Shown here piece by piece: positions 61,401-64,000 of a stretch of DNA of 64,000 nt. Position 1 is the first letter of the stretch; each line of letters opens with the position of its first letter. The stretch comes from Escarpia spicata (taxonomy: Eukaryota; Annelida; Polychaeta; Sabellida; Siboglinidae): assembly GCA_963995525.1 (NCBI GenBank), contig OZ023211.1, forward strand, positions 658,598 to 722,597, written 5' to 3'. The translations under genes were made by a program, and so were the position numbers. The notes beneath the pieces are model-generated. The model made no database searches. It was not told the origin of the DNA and saw only the letters and a list, made by a program, of their open reading frames with translations.

Positions 61401-63852
61401 AGTAAAGAATGTTAAACCCAGAGCTAAGGCTAAGCCTACGGCATAACTACCGTAAGTAAAAACTAAATTATATTTACAAGATCAGTAGAGTCTCAATTTT
61501 AACAATAAAGCCTACTTTATTTAATTAGAAAATGTTGAACCGGGGCCAACTCCGGTAACTAAATTGAGACTTACAGGCCTATTAAGGGAGGAAGAACTAT
61601 TTATATTTATTATAATTCACTCAGTCAGCCGTAGCCTTAGTCTTAGATAGGCAGAAACTGACTGTAGTATCAATCACTCAATGCCATTAACTGCAATTTG
61701 AATACAACAATTTAACTGTCATTGACTTAGTAATAATTATAATGTTTCCTGCTGTGTGTTGTAAGTTTAGATGCTCGTTGGATAATTATTGGCTATTCAC
61801 TGGCGCTGTCTTTCCCACTGTGATGTTCTACAGACATAATGACTTGCACATGTCTGGCCATGCATACACTTTGACAGCTGTAAATAACATAATAACTATT
61901 GGATGTTGCTAAGTAAGCACCCCTTTGAAGTACTAACCGAAGACCTTGACTGTCGACAGGAGTTACAGTGTAGCAACACAATATGTTGGAACAAAGTATA
62001 TAGCGAGAGATGGGGAGGGGAGAGGAGAGTGAGATATATACGGGAGAGGAGGTGAGAGCGAGAGATAGGGGAGAGGAAGGTGAGCCAGAGGAAGTTAGAG
62101 CGAGATATAAGGGAGAGGAAGGGAGAGCGAGAGATAAGGGAGAGGAAGGGAAAGCGAGAGATAAAGGAGAGGAGGGGAGAGCGAGAGATAGGGGAGAGGA
62201 AGGGAGAGCAAGTGATAGGGGAGAAGAGGGAAGAGAGAGAGATAGGGGAGAGGAGGGAATGTTGGAGATGGCCATATGGGATCAATAACGGAAAAAGAAA
62301 AACAAACAAAAATCAAGCACTGCCCTCCTGCTGACAACCAAGAGGAACAACACTTCTATAGTTTGTAAGACATTGTTAGATATTGGCAGAAAACACTGTT
62401 AGAAGAACATCTGCCACCTTTATTGTGCCCCTTTACGTCACGGCTGTTACAGATTAATGGAGAGTAACTGACTCGTCCACACCAGGATTAGTGTTTTGTT
62501 GTAGCATTATATTTCTCCTGTTTCAGATGGCATTATTCCTGACACGCCATTGAAGGGTAACATTGAGTTCCGTGACCTGTACTTCAGTTACCCCCAACGA
62601 CCCGACACAGGCATCTTCACTGGTCTAAGTCTGACGGTACCCCAGGGGTCAGTGACGGCCATTGTGGGGTCAAGTGGGTCAGGGAAGTCTACCCTGGCTG
62701 CCCTCTTGTTGCGCTATTACGACCCTGACTCAGGTGAACATATGCGATGTGAAACATAGAAAGAGTTTTCAGAAGTGTTTGAGAAACACTTTGACGTCTT
62801 AGAATATAAACTTGAGAACTTGTACATCTGAGAAGATATATCTGTATTCGGTAAATTTGTATCTGTGTCAAACTTTGGTTCAGTTACATTTGTACACTGT
62901 TTGTAATCACTGTAAATAATTACACCACAATTTCACCACTTTATTACTGTCAATATCCACTGCTCTGTTATCTTGCATTAGTTTTAAAGTAAGTGTCAAT
63001 GTTAGTTAGAGATGTGTGTGGAAGCGTTGTTGAATATCAATTAAATCCATTGTCATTGTTGTGGAGTTAGAGGCATAAATGTCAGTCAAAGTAAATATAT
63101 TTGTTGTGAATGCTTTAATACATTTTCTAATGATAGAAAGACGTATTTCCAATATCACTTAAGTAGGCTACATACAGAATGTTGTGCATTAAACAGATCG
63201 TGTGGGATGTGATTAAACTATAAAAAGACATTCATGTGTGAAATTATAATACAATAGTTGACGTCCCCGGTTATTTTATAAATGTATATTGGATAGAGAG
63301 AAAGTAGAACTTGTGTTTGTGTAGCTGAGTGATGTGGCACTTGCTGTAGGTGAGGTTTGTGTGGATGGCATTAGTACACGCGCACTCAGTCCGTTCTGGC
63401 TGCGCAGTAACATGGGCCTTGTCAACCAGGTGAGAATATATAAGATTTTACAAATTGTTAAGTATACCTTTTATCTGAATCTGTAATAATTATAACTTAT
63501 ATTACATTTTAGTGTGTGTTTCTAGTGGTCTGGACATCATTGATGCTTTTAAATTTATATAAGTTTAGTTACTGTACCAATGTAAACGTTGTAAACATCA
63601 AGTAGTTGTAAAATAATTACACTTGCACAAAAAATAACTTAACAGTGATACAGACTTTATAACTTTTTCAGGAGCCGACGTTGTTTTCGTGTTCAATCGC
63701 TGACAACATAAAGTACGGAGCAGTGAACCCAGAGCTTGTGACCAGGGAGGATGTGAAACATGCGGCACAGATGGCCAACGCTTACAACTTCATCCAATAC
63801 TTCCCGCAAGGCTTCAACACAATGGTCGGAGAGCGGGGAGTGATGTTGTCAG
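48969..63852 (+). CDS. ABCB10: Mitochondrial ABC half-transporter, ABCB10-like (10 exons, 3' end outside window)
   Basis: Inner-mitochondrial-membrane ABC exporter. Exons: 48969-49410, 49741-49944, 50319-50521, 52061-52195, 52978-53124, 53693-53828, 57081-57176, 62527-62733, 63350-63429, 63672-63852. All junctions are GT-AG and all phases agree. The N-terminus is Arg-rich and non-acidic ([10 protein letters not shown]), like a mitochondrial presequence. The membrane domain includes [54 protein letters not shown] and [16 protein letters not shown]. The nucleotide-binding domain has Walker [10 protein letters not shown], a Q-loop Gln at the end of exon 9, and the start of the LSGGQ signature at the end of exon 10. 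ABCB10 over ABCB8 is favoured by SSVISM-type helix 1 equivalents and by [14 protein letters not shown]. Walker B and the C-terminus lie beyond the edge. Confidence 0.9.
49741..49944 (+). CDS. ABCB10: ABC transporter exon 2
   Basis: Starts after TTCCTGCTAG. Encodes helix 1 ([15 protein letters not shown]), [16 protein letters not shown] and helix 2 to MQISG. Donor GTGGGT; phase 1. Confidence 0.88.
50014..50167. repeat. 77-bp tandem duplication in intron 2
   Basis: AGAATTCTATTGTAATTAAT ... AACTTTTAAAT occurs twice with period 77 and very few differences. Confidence 0.9.
50225..50308 (+). mobile_element. SINE tail fragment in intron 2
   Basis: GACGCTTTGAGCAGTCC and ACATAAGAACTTACTTTTAC match the 3' part of the SINE at 23,455-23,773. 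It ends about ten bases before the exon 3 acceptor. Confidence 0.72.
50319..50521 (+). CDS. ABCB10: ABC transporter exon 3
   Basis: Acceptor GCGTTCCAG. Encodes [18 protein letters not shown] through the coupling region FFDKTKTGE to GGISMM. Donor GTAGGT; ends in phase 0. Confidence 0.9.
50522..51769. other. Intron 3, AT-rich part
   Basis: No gene or repeat recognised. Confidence 0.5.
51770..52052 (-). mobile_element. Probable tRNA-derived SINE (antisense)
   Basis: On the minus strand the sequence starts GGTGAGATGGTGCATTGG followed by TTAGCCCATCCGCCTGGG, an A-box-like tRNA head. The body contains GTATCCCTCGTGACCTGG. No clear B-box and no target duplication were found, so the call is tentative. 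Confidence 0.42.
52061..52195 (+). CDS. ABCB10: ABC transporter exon 4
   Basis: Acceptor TTGTGTGTTGCAG. Encodes [20 protein letters not shown] and [17 protein letters not shown]. Donor GTCTGT is weak; phases match on both sides. Confidence 0.87.
52440..52950. repeat. 33-bp minisatellite in intron 4
   Basis: About 15 units of TGTGATGTAGTCTATGTCACC plus CTGGATGTCCAG. Period 33 keeps both strands open as 11-residue repeats; no protein is supported. It ends about 30 bp before exon 5. Confidence 0.92.
52978..53124 (+). CDS. ABCB10: ABC transporter exon 5
   Basis: Acceptor TTTGCCCCCAG. Encodes [19 protein letters not shown] to ARGIFWAT. Donor GTAAGT. Confidence 0.9.
53584..53710. repeat. 63-bp tandem duplication spanning the exon 6 acceptor
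   Basis: GAGATGTGAAGTTGTATGAC ... TTTGTAGACTGG(T)(C/T)TATCAGGCAATA is present twice. The second copy is the functional intron-exon boundary. Confidence 0.9.
53693..53828 (+). CDS. ABCB10: ABC transporter exon 6
   Basis: Acceptor GTGTTTGTAG. Encodes [26 protein letters not shown] and GVSIGG. Donor GTAAAG; phase 1. The acceptor and first 25 bases are duplicated 63 bp upstream. Confidence 0.9.
54105..57086. repeat. 48-bp minisatellite filling intron 6, about 62 units
   Basis: Unit: GTGTTGGGTGCCATGTTGTAG, then GTCTCAATACATACGG, then TCATTACAGTA. Common variants read GTCACAATACATACGG and GTCCCAATATACACGG. Several shortened units occur where CACGTTGTAGGTCTC fuses two copies. Open frames on both strands (16-residue repeats such as [16 protein letters not shown]) follow from the period being a multiple of three. 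The last unit merges into exon 7. Confidence 0.95.
57081..57176 (+). CDS. ABCB10: ABC transporter exon 7
   Basis: Encodes [18 protein letters not shown] and [13 protein letters not shown]. The acceptor CATGTTGTAG and first six bases GTCTCA are the end of the 48-bp minisatellite that fills the preceding intron. Donor GTCAGA; phase 1. Confidence 0.88.
57177..58048. other. Intron 7, first part
   Basis: A short palindromic cluster of ATTACGGAAA/TTTCCGTAAT words at 57,519-57,582 resembles ends of a small DNA element. A 77-codon Cys-containing frame at 57,691-57,924 shows no known domain. No gene called. Confidence 0.4.
58049..61740 (-). mobile_element. CR1/L2-type LINE, intact ORF, antisense in intron 7
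   Basis: The element reads right to left: an assumed 5' UTR (61,321 to about 61,740), one intact ORF, and a 3' UTR ending in a TTA-repeat tail (58,049-58,070), as in L2-like elements. The 3' boundary is clear; the 5' boundary is inferred. An undamaged ORF of over 1,000 codons suggests recent insertion. Confidence 0.85.
58201..61320 (-). CDS. LINE polyprotein: 2A-like peptide, APE endonuclease, reverse transcriptase
   Basis: 1,039 residues from a true ATG at 61,320. Residues 1-20 are hydrophobic. [13 protein letters not shown] at residues 81-93 is a 2A-like ribosome-skipping motif, predicted to separate a 92-residue leader from the rest. The APE nuclease starts near residue 100: [33 protein letters not shown] and SDHHTV. 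The reverse transcriptase has [33 protein letters not shown] and HLYADDTQI (catalytic Asp pair). The C-terminus has [13 protein letters not shown] and STKFR-like ends, as in CR1/L2 proteins. No stops or shifts are seen, so it may be active. Confidence 0.93.
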   Translation of the reverse strand: MSPLFLFGVFCLSCSVVVRDIDFVLCKPLRYNHFNVLFPNHTKIHHSISILHSLPCLHVCYNRKLLPIPRSTPTLKLAIILLLAGDVSLNPGPSVRRHIRVATTNVRSVRDKTASLCDLLISKKINILAVTETWLRPHDTHACIADVSPSGYTFHHRPRLVGRGGGVGFFISQQFKVKLHSNPEYSSFESIFAEISDSSFSAHFVCIYRPPGHPANFFEDFQDMLENLAVIHSEFYILGDFNLHLDIPSSTTTTFDDILASFDLKQHVTFSTHIHGHWLDLLITRSTCNNIQAPTVSDGLSDHHTVIANINGSIAPLQSKHNVSYRAIHRIDITALMADILISDLITDPKKHLSDLYKQYCQVLNALLDKHAPIKSKWVSERPPAPWMTSEIILSKRRRRYLERVWRKSRSPLDRSRYSKQCHLCNRQMAKAKSDYFTDMVINKSDNPRQLWNCINNILHRRPTPSLPDHMSIKSLCDSFSSHFKNKISIIRSAFPHHNISNVSVDFPQVNSQLVSFEPATVDEVRKIIMSSPNKSCALDPFPTMLLKACLDTLIGPITNIINASLCSGCFPDDFKYAHVTPLLKKSSLPKQDLNSYRPISNLSFISKILEKVVASRLRSHISTNVLTNVSQSAYKQFHSTETALLKVHNDITLNINNGKVTALTLLDLSAAFDTIDHSILIERLLKWYGISGTALSWFSSYLTDRYQTIKIGNCFSAALPALFGVPQGSVLGPLLFTLYTTPLSSVIQKHNLDHHLYADDTQIYISLATPDTNCSLNQLSDCLQDIFHWMTDSKLKLNANKTELIIIGTRMQRCKLDGFFPTRILNQYITPATSVRNLGVIFDRNFNFRQHISQTCRCCFYHIRDLRRIRRYMSFSVAKTIATALVSSRIDYCNSLLYNIASKDITKLQRVQNCLARVVTRSPRFSRSVPLLKSLHWLPVRYRIIFKICTITYQALSNKQPSYLHLLLTPVRKSIQLRSSSSDLLFVPRANTNIGTRAFSVAAPTLWNMLPLSVRSVENITKFRRHLKTYLYNLAYPP
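61741..62004. other. Intron 7, short non-repeat segment
   Basis: Nothing recognised. Confidence 0.4.
62005..62265. repeat. GA-rich minisatellite in intron 7
   Basis: Tandem AGAGCGAGAGATAGGGGAGAG-type units of about 27-30 bp, almost purely purine on the plus strand. Could form a triplex. Open frames on both strands are artefacts. Confidence 0.9.
62527..62733 (+). CDS. ABCB10: ABC transporter exon 8 (Walker A)
   Basis: Acceptor CTCCTGTTTCAG. Encodes [19 protein letters not shown] (A-loop Tyr) and Walker [10 protein letters not shown], to YYDPDSG. Donor GTGAAC. Confidence 0.93.
62734..63349. other. Intron 8
   Basis: AT-rich; no repeat or gene recognised. Confidence 0.55.
63350..63429 (+). CDS. 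ABCB10: ABC transporter exon 9 (to Q-loop)
   Basis: Acceptor CTTGCTGTAG. Encodes [23 protein letters not shown], ending on the Q-loop Gln. Donor GTGAGA; phase 0. Confidence 0.9.
63672..63852 (+). CDS. ABCB10: ABC transporter exon 10 (to LSG of the signature)
   Basis: Acceptor AACTTTTTCAG. Encodes [33 protein letters not shown] and LSG. Donor GTAGGT splits the LSGGQ signature. Confidence 0.92.
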
Positions 63853-64000
63853 GTAGGTGGTGGTGGGGGAAACTACACAGTTAAACACCCATCTACTTGG
63901 CATCTTGTAGAGCTCACCCTGCTAAATATAGCTATGTACCAGTGTACAACTTGCTGTCACCCTGCTAATATAGCTATGTACCAGTGTACAACTTGCTGTC

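Noticed and set aside
61793..62337. Ser/Leu-rich and Glu/Arg-rich ORFs
   Set aside because: Translations of the GA-rich minisatellite in intron 7.

Overview
This window looks like nuclear DNA of an animal, most likely a marine invertebrate. It holds a multi-exon mitochondrial ABC transporter gene with GT-AG introns, several APE-type non-LTR retrotransposons (one with a 2A-like motif), tRNA-derived SINEs, and a nearly full-length Polinton/Maverick element. The species cannot be fixed from sequence alone.

Layout. 1-10,090: satellite block of 36-bp units arranged in two copies of a 4,486-bp higher-order repeat. 10,091-24,918: sparse DNA with a pogo/Tigger-like TIR element carrying a hAT transposase piece, RTE-type LINE fragments, a two-ORF LINE on the minus strand, a SINE nested in an RTE fragment, and CA/TA microsatellites. 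24,925-41,433: a 16.5-kb Polinton flanked by a 6-bp target duplication (CACGTA). 41,440-48,900: LINE fragments and an unclassified repeat family. 48,969-63,852: ten phase-consistent exons of an ABCB10-like half transporter on the plus strand, running off the right edge. Its introns hold large minisatellites and an intact antisense LINE.

The Polinton left half is read on the plus strand: NADAR protein, packaging ATPase, small hydrophobic-tail protein, conserved unknown, integrase, membrane protein, penton-like minor capsid, pX-like protein, double-jelly-roll major capsid, adenain-like protease. The right half is mostly minus strand: protein-primed DNA polymerase B with an N-terminal zinc-finger/OTU-like extension, a Cys-rich unknown, three short ORFs that each open exactly at a splice-acceptor-like site, and an RPA-like OB-fold protein. 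A two-exon gene near the right end is on the plus strand. This is the gene set of a virus-like, self-synthesising transposon. In-frame stops in integrase, capsid and polymerase, plus frameshifts, show that this copy is inactive but young.

The main leads are the NADAR, RPA-like, spliced-gene and tRNA-like cargo of the Polinton, and a 3-kb minisatellite in the ABC transporter whose 48-bp unit carries the splice acceptor of exon 7, so that about 60 decoy acceptors precede the real one.
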